A DNA stretch of 64,000 bases. Source: a virus. This document shows, in pieces, positions 1 through 6,919 of this stretch (its first letter is position 1; every line of letters begins with the position of its first letter). The notes under the pieces were generated by a model. The model did not search any database. It was not told the DNA's origin and worked only from the letters and a program-made list of their open reading frames with translations. The position numbers and the translations under genes were made by a program. The stretch spans positions 112,696 to 176,695 of IMG/VR virus record IMGVR_UViG_3300044627_004527. One strand, written 5' to 3'.

Positions 1-839
1 CTGCCCAGCGCCTTGACCAGCCGCTCGTTGTTGGCTGTGATGACGAGACGGTAGTTGGTTGTGAGGTTGTAGACCTGGCGGTTCTTCTCTTCCAGGCTGA
101 TCTGATCAGTGCCGATGAGATCTCGCATGACGTCGAGCAGATCGGCGAACTTTGGCTTCTCCATCTTCTCGTTCGCCCAGATCATCGGGGTCTGACCCAT
201 CATGCTCTGGAAGTTGAGCGCCACCTCTTTCCAGTTTGCAAACCCACCAAACATTGCAGAGAGGCCCGCTGCGAGCAGGTTCTTGCCAACGTCGGGGGCG
301 CCAGCGATATAGATGGCGCAGATGGGACGGCTCAGATCAACGGATCCCGCGAGCCAATTCAGGCCATACTCGATCTGCTGATCCCCGAGCAGCGCCAAGA
401 GCCACTCGGCGACGTCGCGATGCTCTTTGGGTTTGAAGCGCTGGGGCGCGAGCACCGAGATTGTTGCGATTCGATTCTCAAGATCGACATGGCTGCCATA
501 GTTCATCATCTGCATGTTGAACTTCTTCATGCGGGTCATGAAGCGGGTCGAGACCTCTTTGAACGACATGCCAAAGCCGCCATCCTCGTACCATGACTTC
601 ACGCCGTAGAAGATCGTGGGGCAGAAGGAGTTGAGCGCCCCCTCAAGATCGTCCTTGGCATCCCAGAAGATGTAGGTCTCAAGCTTCTCATCCCAGATAT
701 AGAGATCATTCTGACGCGAGCCCTTGAGCAGCAGCAGCTTCATCATCCCTTCTGGTGTCGATGTTGGCTGGCCGACCTTGTGCCACATCGAGGTGAGCTT
801 CGCGAGGCGGCGGTCGTTCATTGGCTCTTCGGATGTCAT
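1..839 (-). CDS. SF3-type AAA+ helicase (D5/P4-like), C-terminus cut by window edge
   Basis: The reading frame is open on the minus strand from ATG at 839 to the window edge, about 279 codons with no stop. A good Shine-Dalgarno (AGGAGC) precedes the ATG. The protein shows a Walker A loop GAPDVGKN near residue 175, then MIWANE as a Walker B-like strand, then LVITANN, the asparagine-bearing motif C of superfamily 3 helicases. This order is typical of phage D5/P4-alpha type helicases, which unwind DNA at the origin and are often fused to a primase. Only the helicase part and its N-terminal flank are visible, so a primase domain cannot be checked. It lies 7 nt downstream of the 160-aa gene and is probably co-transcribed with it, leftward, away from the late genes. 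The helicase class is fairly sure; the exact role is inferred. Confidence 0.75.
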   Translation of the reverse strand, partial: MTSEEPMNDRRLAKLTSMWHKVGQPTSTPEGMMKLLLLKGSRQNDLYIWDEKLETYIFWDAKDDLEGALNSFCPTIFYGVKSWYEDGGFGMSFKEVSTRFMTRMKKFNMQMMNYGSHVDLENRIATISVLAPQRFKPKEHRDVAEWLLALLGDQQIEYGLNWLAGSVDLSRPICAIYIAGAPDVGKNLLAAGLSAMFGGFANWKEVALNFQSMMGQTPMIWANEKMEKPKFADLLDVMRDLIGTDQISLEEKNRQVYNLTTNYRLVITANNERLVKALG

Positions 840-846
840 AGCGCTC

Positions 847-1329
847 CTAGATATTCTTGTTTTTATTATGGTTTAGCAGGTATCGCTGTAATACGAGGGC
901 GTCGATCCGCTTCAGCGTGGAGGCGACCTTCTTCTCGCTGACCTGCCATCGGTCAAGCTGCTCCAGTCGTTCCTCGTCGCTCATGCGACGCTCCAGCCAT
1001 ATAGCCGCATCACGGTCGGTCTGGCAACTGAGAACTTCGTCAATCGACCGCTGGATCGTCGTGACCCAGTAGTCGATCGTTGCTTTTCTTTCACCAGGAT
1101 CATGACTTGCGCTGTGAGATGGCAGATCAATAAATTTAACACGAGGGTGGTTCCACCGCACCTTCCTGGCCTTTCTGGCGATCAGGCACAGGGTGGTCGG
1201 GTCATTCATCGGGTTGCTCGCGTCATCGCGATACAGGGACACTGCGTACTGCAAAATCACAATAAGATCTTGCACTTTAGAGATGGTGGGCTCCTTCAGC
1301 ATGAAGGCCCAGTCATTGGCATCGCTCAT
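847..1329 (-). CDS. hypothetical protein, 160 aa, upstream of the SF3 helicase
   Basis: This ORF starts at ATG 1329 (MSDANDW) with a GAGGTC Shine-Dalgarno about 4 nt upstream. The open frame continues upstream to 1539, but that part runs through the inverted-repeat array and is not typical coding sequence, so the internal ATG is preferred. The protein is charged and mostly helical, with a basic C-terminus, and shows no motif I recognise. It ends in TAG, a stop used by only three genes in this window, so it could in principle be extended if the CUA-anticodon tRNA at 23019 is active. It is the first gene of a leftward operon with the SF3 helicase, which suggests an early or replication-linked role, but no function can be assigned. 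Confidence 0.6.
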   Translation of the reverse strand: MSDANDWAFMLKEPTISKVQDLIVILQYAVSLYRDDASNPMNDPTTLCLIARKARKVRWNHPRVKFIDLPSHSASHDPGERKATIDYWVTTIQRSIDEVLSCQTDRDAAIWLERRMSDEERLEQLDRWQVSEKKVASTLKRIDALVLQRYLLNHNKNKNI

Positions 1330-1387
1330 CTTTGACCTCGTGGTCGTTGGGTTTCTTGTCCAACAGCGGGCGCCTGCCCCTTGTTCC

Positions 1388-1831
1388 TGTGTACCGGGGG
1401 TCGATCCTGGTACTCCAAACGCAGCCCGGTACACACTTAAATCAATGTAAAATATAATGTTTTCTTTATGATGGCGAGAGAACCTCCCGAAGATTCCGCA
1501 AGTGTGTACCGGGTGTGTGTCGGCGCACCCGGTACACACTTAAACGTATGAGATCAAATCTATTATTCTCTGAGTCGAGCGGTGTGTACCGGGGGGTTAG
1601 GCCTTTCTTTCTATATACAAACTCGATCCATAAAGAAACATGGGTGATGCCCGGTACTCGCTCCTTCTTCGTGTTGTAAACATCAAATAAAACAAAACGA
1701 TAGGCGTGTACCGGGCACGTCGACACACGCCCGGTACACGCCTCAAGCCAAAAAAATTCTTCGGTAGTAAAATCAAAACGATAGGTGTGTACCGGCTAGT
1801 TTATGTTGCGGCTCTGAGCCATCGGTACACA
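1388..1831. repeat. inverted-repeat array A (GTGTACCGGG ... CCCGGTACAC), five units
   Basis: Five stem-loop units share the arms GTGTACCGGG and CCCGGTACAC. Unit 1 has arms at 1388-1398 and 1425-1435. Unit 2, at 1501-1515 and 1526-1540, is a perfect 15-bp stem with a 10-nt loop. Unit 3 is degenerate (arms near 1587 and 1650). Unit 4, at 1702-1716 and 1729-1743, is again a perfect 15-bp stem. Unit 5 has arms near 1786 and 1823. Units 1 and 2 are followed by ACTTAAA. A submotif GTGTGTCGGC sits inside unit 2. The array lies between the leftward helicase operon and the rightward late operon. A paralogous array occurs at 37231-37673 and nowhere else in the window. Role unknown: regulator binding sites, RNA processing hairpins or an origin are all possible. 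Confidence 0.9.
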
Positions 1832-1998
1832 GTGACATGTCAAATAATTGTCTCATGCCGAGGAAATAAAACGCACCATTCACTGCGTTATCTTCGATGC
1901 CTAACGCCAACGTCCCATTTTCTTATGGGCGACTTTACAAATTTAATAGAACGGCTCCGCCCCACTATTATATCTATTAACTATTCTTTTTTTCTACG
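1832..1998. other. AT-rich gene-free spacer
   Basis: This stretch has no convincing ORF on either strand. It is clearly richer in A and T than its surroundings, especially 1915-1998, and includes a small palindrome GACATGTC just after the last repeat unit. I see no exact promoter hexamers. It could hold a phage-specific promoter or an easily melted region, but nothing decisive is visible. Confidence 0.5.
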
Positions 1999-2041
1999 AA
2001 AAAAAGGGTATACGCACTCCACTTCGTGGAGCGCATATACC
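1999..2041 (-). terminator. Rho-independent terminator acting on the minus strand
   Basis: Arms at 2007-2022 and 2026-2041 flank a 3-nt loop. Read as minus-strand RNA the 16-bp helix is complete, because the two non-Watson-Crick positions become G-U wobbles; on the plus strand the same positions are C-A mismatches. The helix is followed on the minus strand by C and then seven U (plus-strand A at 1999-2005). Both facts show that it works leftward, although no protein gene lies upstream on that strand. Confidence 0.85.
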
Positions 2042-2209
2042 AGAGGCTCGTTCTGAAGACAGTTTTGACATGGTTTTCGCGATGTTAAAGGGAAAGTTAC
2101 GATGCGGTTTTGACGGGGAAACAGCCTGCGGCAGTATCTTGAAGTGATAATTGAACTGAAAGGAAGACCACCTCCCCCAGTTCCGCTGCCCCCCTCCCGC
2201 CGTACATCA
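1999..2209 (-). ncRNA. candidate small RNA of about 200 nt
   Basis: The unit is bounded by a minus-strand promoter (TTGACA, plus coordinates 2242-2247) and by the minus-strand terminator at 1999-2041. No credible ORF fits between them. Transcription would begin near 2209 and run leftward, next to and divergent from the terminase operon, giving an RNA of roughly 200 nt that ends in the 16-bp hairpin. Partners are unknown; it may regulate the late operon or the repeat array. The 5' end is an estimate from hexamer spacing. Confidence 0.5.
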
Positions 2210-2216
2210 GCCCACA

Positions 2217-2247
2217 AATATAAATGAACTCCGATGTTTGCTGTCAA
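2217..2247 (-). promoter_or_regulatory. sigma70-like promoter on the minus strand
   Basis: The minus strand reads TTGACA (plus 2242-2247) and, 19 nt on, TATATT (plus 2217-2222). A 17-nt spacer gives the weaker TTTATA. The -35 box is exact, but the spacing is not ideal. It lies just upstream of the terminase start and points the opposite way, toward the candidate small RNA. Confidence 0.45.
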
Positions 2248-2267
2248 ACACGGCTCAGGAGGTCCGC

Positions 2268-3032
2268 ATGGCCAGCAAGATCCCAACACTACCACAGCAA
2301 GCTCCAGGCGCTTCTCTGAACTTGAAGCAGCGCCAGTTCTGCCAGATGATGGTCCGAACGACCTCTTTGTCAGACGACGATCTGTCTCGCCTCCTCGGGG
2401 TGCCAGACACCAGCATCCGCCTGTGGCGCAAAAACAAACACTGCAAGGCTTACATCGAAGCGCTGACCGAGGAGGTCGTGTCCGATCGTGAGTTCATGGA
2501 GCGAGCGAAGCAGACGACTTATCGTTTGTATGAGAAGCAGGCTGTCGAGCTTGAGAGCCGCTTCGACGAGCCGGACATGGAGCATTACAAGGGGCTGCCC
2601 GATGCAGCAGCAAGGCAGGCGTATCTGGACCGCTTCGCTCGCATGGCGTCTTACAAGGACACCGTCAGAGCTTTTGAGGCCATCAACAAGTCCACGCGCC
2701 TCATGATGCCGACCGAGATCGAGTCCGAGACGGTGATGTCTTTCCAGGACATGACCGAGAAGATCCGCTCCAACTACGAGCTCACCGTTCAGCGCCGCGC
2801 CGACTTCGAGAAGCGCTTGCTGCGCGGAGAGGTCGAGAAGCAGTCGAACCCGATCGGCGAGCTGTTTGACTACAAGAAGCAGATGGCCCGACGTGCAGAG
2901 GGGCGCCAGCAGGTGCTCGACCGCCAGAAGCTCGGTATGCCCGACGCCATCATTGACTCAGATGAAGACTCCACCGAAGATTTGATGGAAGTCACAATCA
3001 AGACCAAGACGACCACGAGAGGCCCGAAATGA
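2268..3032 (+). CDS. putative terminase small subunit, 254 aa
   Basis: The start is ATG 2268, placed by a perfect AGGAGG at 2257-2262 with 5-nt spacing; an upstream in-frame start at 2238 lacks this. Residues about 18-50 (LKQRQFCQMM then LSRLLGVPDTSIRLWRKNK) look like a helix-turn-helix of the kind that small terminase subunits use to bind packaging sites. The rest is helical and charged with an acidic patch near the C-terminus. It is the first gene of the rightward late operon and lies one small gene upstream of the large terminase, the usual position. The stop overlaps the next start (ATGA). Small subunits diverge strongly, so the call rests on the HTH and the position. Confidence 0.65.
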   Translation: MASKIPTLPQQAPGASLNLKQRQFCQMMVRTTSLSDDDLSRLLGVPDTSIRLWRKNKHCKAYIEALTEEVVSDREFMERAKQTTYRLYEKQAVELESRFDEPDMEHYKGLPDAAARQAYLDRFARMASYKDTVRAFEAINKSTRLMMPTEIESETVMSFQDMTEKIRSNYELTVQRRADFEKRLLRGEVEKQSNPIGELFDYKKQMARRAEGRQQVLDRQKLGMPDAIIDSDEDSTEDLMEVTIKTKTTTRGPK

Positions 3033-3322
3033 GCGATCAAGACGATCTGACCCCTATCAACTTTGAGCTGCTGCTCGACGATGCGGCTGAGACCGCCGTA
3101 GACGCTCCAGGAGCGGTTGCAGAGCTCGGCCTGATGGAAGAGACCAACCCACTGCCTCCAGCCCCTCTGAAGGCCTCTGACAAGCCTGTCGAGAAGAAGG
3201 GCGCCATGAGCAAGGACAGCGCGCTTGTCGACATGGAGCCGACCGAGCGCAAGTATGAGCTTGCGAAGAAGGGCATGGACAAGAGCTGCCGCCCTTACTT
3301 TGGCCACGGCTGGCGAGCGTAA
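3029..3322 (+). CDS. hypothetical protein, 97 aa, between terminase genes
   Basis: This ORF overlaps the putative small terminase by 4 nt (ATGA) and ends 1 nt before the large terminase ATG, so it is almost certainly translated as part of the packaging operon. The N-terminal half is acidic and rich in Ala and Pro; the C-terminal half is basic (ERKYELAKKGMDKSCRPYF). No domain is recognised. It might be an accessory packaging factor or a linker in the terminase complex, but this is only inferred from position. Confidence 0.7.
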   Translation: MSDQDDLTPINFELLLDDAAETAVDAPGAVAELGLMEETNPLPPAPLKASDKPVEKKGAMSKDSALVDMEPTERKYELAKKGMDKSCRPYFGHGWRA

Positions 3323-3323
3323 C

Positions 3324-5258
3324 ATGAGCAAGATCATCCAGAGCAAAGTGATCGAGAGCCTGGATGGGGAGGCCGGAGGCAGACAACCCACGCGCAGAGG
3401 CATCCTGGAGTCTACGGCGCATGGGCCGCTGATCGTTGTGCCAAGGCAGATCGAGAAGCAGGATCTACCAAAGATCGTCAAGCACATCGCTGACAGCGAG
3501 TCTGACTTCGCTGACATCCTGTTCGATCAGGAGGCGCTCGACCGGATGAACCGCCTCGGGCGCAAATGGGAGTGGGAGCCTTATCAGCGCTTCTACTTCG
3601 ATCTTGTGATGGGGATGATCACCAACAAGCCTCGCCAGGTCGGTCTGAGCCTCGCCGCTGCCGTGAAGTATTTCATCGTCGCGATGATGAGCAATACGAC
3701 CTTCACGGCTATCTTTGTATCCTATAAAAAGGAAGAGGCGATCAACAAGATCAACTATGTGCGGCAGATTATGGACTGTCTGCCGCCCGAGTTCCGCAAG
3801 CCGATCAGCCGCGACCCCCTCCAGATGATCGAGTGGATCAACCCATCAAACGGCACCAAGGCTCGCATCATGAGCCACGCCCAGAAGCCGATTCGTGGTC
3901 TGACCGCCAACAAGATCCTGTTCGACGAGTTCGCGTTCTTCACGCTCGCCAACACCATCTACGAGTCGGCGGTTCCTGCTCTCGGCCAGACTCGCGGTAC
4001 AATGGACATCATCTCTACGCCGTTCGGCAAGGGTGGACTGTACCACGACATCTTGTCTCTTGAGTCGCAGTATCCAGACTTTCACCGTATGCACCTCAAC
4101 TGGTGGAACTGTCGAATCTACCTTGAGGATTCGAGCCCAGAGGGCATGGCGCTTGCGGCTGAGCAGGCCGAGCACATGACAACCGAGGAGCGCGTCGAGG
4201 CATTTGGCAGCGACATCCTCAAGAAGCAGTGGCGTGCGGCCATCAGCACAGACTCTTTCCGCCAGGAGTTTGAGGGCGAGTTCCTTGATGAGGAGGCTGC
4301 GTTCTTCCACAAGGAGCTCATCTTCGACTGCATGTTCGATCTGCCGACCGATATGGAGACTGACTACCAGCCCGATGATCAGGACGACTGGATCGATCCA
4401 AAGACTGGCGCGGCCATGACGGCTGAGCAGGTCTTCGACGATATGCAGGAGGGTATGTCTGGCCAGATCGACCTGCTTGGCATCAACAGGGTGCGCTATA
4501 CTCGCATCGAGGATCTGTTGCTCGGGGTTCACCAGGGTATTGTTGGAAGATACCTGTATGCTGGTTACGACGTGGGCGCGACGCACCACAGCGCTGTGCT
4601 GGTCGTCCTGGAGGAGTTCAGGATGCCAGACGGCGCCACCTTCCAGATCGAGCGCCTGAGAGAGAAGTTTGATGGCCTTCTGCTCAAGGAGCAAGAGGCG
4701 AAGCTTATGCAGCTCATGAGCTACGGCATCATCCGAAAGCTCAATATCGACGCCACCGGCATCGGTATGCAGATGGCTCAAAATCTGAAGAAACGCTACC
4801 GCAGCAACGTGGAAGAGTGGCAGATGGGCGGCACCGCCAAGAAGAAGGAGCTGCTCGCCACAAACTTCAAGATCCGAATGGAGCATCAGACGATCGGCAT
4901 CTTCTTCGACAAGGAGACGGTCGATCAGCTCTACGCGATCAAGCGAAAGGTCCGCGCGAACAAGACGGTCGTGTATGAGGCTGACGAGAAGGTTCGTCAC
5001 CACTCAGACATCGCCTGGGCGTTGATGTTTGCCAGCCTGGCTGGAACAAAGGCCTCAGCGCAGAGGTTGACGGTGAGTCGCAACATCTTCAGGCCTCAGA
5101 TCGAGAAAGAACGAGACACGAAGCCCAACATCTTCGGCAAACCTGCTCGCAAAGCAGGCCCTCTGGATGCGGTCCTCGCAACTCCTCTCGGTAAAAGCCC
5201 CGGTGGCTTGGCGCCCCAAATTCATGGTCAAGGCCTAAAGAACCCCTTCAGTAGGTGA
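3324..5258 (+). CDS. terL: terminase large subunit (ATPase and nuclease), 644 aa
   Basis: This is the motor that pumps DNA into the prohead and cuts concatemers. The N-terminal ATPase has the atypical Walker A KPRQVGLS (about residues 102-109, in place of GKS/T) and Walker B ILFDEFAF (D201, E202). The C-terminal RNase H-like nuclease shows three acidic motifs: YAGYDVG (D416), LNIDATGIG (D476) and HHSDIAWAL (D562). The order and length fit the family. The start at ATG 3324 is preferred over an upstream in-frame ATG at 3225, which would overlap the previous gene by 98 nt. The gene is followed after 3 nt by the portal gene. The Walker A variant ending in G-L-S is unusual but known types with degenerate loops exist. 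Confidence 0.95.
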   Translation: MSKIIQSKVIESLDGEAGGRQPTRRGILESTAHGPLIVVPRQIEKQDLPKIVKHIADSESDFADILFDQEALDRMNRLGRKWEWEPYQRFYFDLVMGMITNKPRQVGLSLAAAVKYFIVAMMSNTTFTAIFVSYKKEEAINKINYVRQIMDCLPPEFRKPISRDPLQMIEWINPSNGTKARIMSHAQKPIRGLTANKILFDEFAFFTLANTIYESAVPALGQTRGTMDIISTPFGKGGLYHDILSLESQYPDFHRMHLNWWNCRIYLEDSSPEGMALAAEQAEHMTTEERVEAFGSDILKKQWRAAISTDSFRQEFEGEFLDEEAAFFHKELIFDCMFDLPTDMETDYQPDDQDDWIDPKTGAAMTAEQVFDDMQEGMSGQIDLLGINRVRYTRIEDLLLGVHQGIVGRYLYAGYDVGATHHSAVLVVLEEFRMPDGATFQIERLREKFDGLLLKEQEAKLMQLMSYGIIRKLNIDATGIGMQMAQNLKKRYRSNVEEWQMGGTAKKKELLATNFKIRMEHQTIGIFFDKETVDQLYAIKRKVRANKTVVYEADEKVRHHSDIAWALMFASLAGTKASAQRLTVSRNIFRPQIEKERDTKPNIFGKPARKAGPLDAVLATPLGKSPGGLAPQIHGQGLKNPFSR

Positions 5259-5261
5259 GCT

Positions 5262-6917
5262 ATGCAAGAAAATGATCTGAAGCTGTTGAGCCTGTATTGT
5301 GGCTCGCAGAGCTGGCTCACCCCGGAGGTCGCGACGAATCACTTCGTCAGCGTCTCCGGCGATCGTGACGTCAAGGGTCCAATGGATGCCCTCTTTGATG
5401 CCATGAGCCCGAACGGTTTGCTTCGCAAGAAGCGAGTCGTCAAGAAGACGGCTTACGATCTCAACGATCCCAAGCCGTCTGACATGCGCGAGCGCGCTGT
5501 CAACAATCGTGGCACCAGTGAGCCCGAGCTGGAGATCTACAACCCTCTCCGCTACGATCTCTACACTTACAATGAGATGATCGATGATGACACCATCCGG
5601 TTGTCAACTCAGATCATCGTGGGCTTCATCAGCAAGCTTGGTTTCCGTGTGCGCAGCTCTGACCCTCGCGTCGCCGCTGTCGTCCGAGCAGCCTTGGAGC
5701 CTGTGTTCGCTCAGCTCATTCGAGACATGGTCCGAGAGGGCCTGAAGAACGGCTTCATGTTCTCTCAGAAGGTCTGGGGCAGAAAGCGGGTGACCCTGAC
5801 TGACAAGTCATCTCAGGAGAAGGAGATCATCTATCAGGGCTACATGGTATACCCTGAGAAGATCAAGACCCTGAACCCGAACAATCGCTTCAGGTTCTAC
5901 CTTGACACAGTGGCTGATGAGATCGTCCGCGTCGAGCAGAACGTGGGCATGACCAATGAGACGTTCTGGCGGCACCAGCTTGTCTGGTTTGCTCTCGACA
6001 GGACTTACTCTGGTGTCTGGGGCAACTCTCGATACAAGAGCGCCTACAAGCCCTGGTTCTACTTCGGGGCGACGATGATCGCGCTCCTGCAAAAGCTCGC
6101 CAAGACCGGTGATCCGCCCGTAGTCGTCGAGTTCCCACCGGGCGAGACCGATACGTCTGATGGCCCACGCCAGAATGACGAGATCGCGCTGGACATCCTT
6201 GAGCAGGCGATGACCAACAAGGCAGTCGCTCTCCCGAGCGAGCGCGACGAGAAGTCTGGCGAGCCGCTCTGGAACATCAAGTTCCTTGAGATCTCGAATG
6301 CTGATGTCAGCAACTATATGACAGTGCTGGATCTTCTGGAGAAGCAGAAGGCCCAGTCTCTCGGTGTATTCGGTGCATTTGTCGGCAAGTCCAACTTCTC
6401 TGAGCTCGATGCGAAGGAAGATCTGGTCATGATCACGGTCGAGGACATCGTCGATCAGATCGAGCAGGTGGTCCGTGTTGACGTCGTCAACCAGATCATC
6501 GCCTACAACTTCGGACCGAAGCGTATTGACGAAGTTGAATTTGAGATCGATCGCAATAGTCTTGGTAGATCCAAGATGATCAAGGAGATCCTCAAGTCGT
6601 CCATGCAGATTCAGTCGAGCTATGCGGCTCTTGGCTACATGGCTGACGCAATGCCGGACATCAAGGCCATGTGCAGCGACCTCGGGATTCCGTTCCGCAG
6701 CCAGCTCTCTCAGCTTGAGGAGCGTTCCAGCTCGACCATTGAGGCTGAGAAGCAGAAGCAAGCCGAGAAGCAGCAGCAGGCTCAGGCGCAAGCCAAGCAG
6801 GCTGCTCAGAGCCAGGATCAGCGCAACGAAGCCTCCAACGATCCAGACAAGCGGACGCCTCAAAAGCGTGATCGAGTCCGCGACGCAAAAGATAAAGACA
6901 TCACGGAAGGTGAGTGA
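5262..6917 (+). CDS. portal protein, 551 aa
   Basis: The portal forms the dodecameric ring through which DNA enters and to which the tail attaches. The call rests on position right after terL, on length, and on sequence features: a helical N-terminal clip/stem region around residues 90-160 (TRLSTQ-type start, REGLKNGFMFSQKVW), a central wing-like region (WGNSRYKSAYKPWF), and a long Gln/Ala/Lys-rich coiled-coil tail at about residues 485-540. It resembles the DUF935/Mu gp29-like portal group. A weak AGGTGAG precedes the ATG. The stop overlaps an alternative GTG of the protease gene. I did not see any split or frameshift. Confidence 0.8.
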   Translation: MQENDLKLLSLYCGSQSWLTPEVATNHFVSVSGDRDVKGPMDALFDAMSPNGLLRKKRVVKKTAYDLNDPKPSDMRERAVNNRGTSEPELEIYNPLRYDLYTYNEMIDDDTIRLSTQIIVGFISKLGFRVRSSDPRVAAVVRAALEPVFAQLIRDMVREGLKNGFMFSQKVWGRKRVTLTDKSSQEKEIIYQGYMVYPEKIKTLNPNNRFRFYLDTVADEIVRVEQNVGMTNETFWRHQLVWFALDRTYSGVWGNSRYKSAYKPWFYFGATMIALLQKLAKTGDPPVVVEFPPGETDTSDGPRQNDEIALDILEQAMTNKAVALPSERDEKSGEPLWNIKFLEISNADVSNYMTVLDLLEKQKAQSLGVFGAFVGKSNFSELDAKEDLVMITVEDIVDQIEQVVRVDVVNQIIAYNFGPKRIDEVEFEIDRNSLGRSKMIKEILKSSMQIQSSYAALGYMADAMPDIKAMCSDLGIPFRSQLSQLEERSSSTIEAEKQKQAEKQQQAQAQAKQAAQSQDQRNEASNDPDKRTPQKRDRVRDAKDKDITEGE

Positions 6918-6919
6918 CG

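Noticed and set aside
1388-1831. CRISPR-like array
   Set aside because: Units are inverted repeats with irregular spacing and variable arms, not direct repeats with uniform spacers, and no cas gene is near.
2065-2140. Plus-strand promoters for the terminase operon (TTGACA at 2065, TTGACG at 2110)
   Set aside because: No -10 box at acceptable spacing; only weak matches at 14 or 19 nt.
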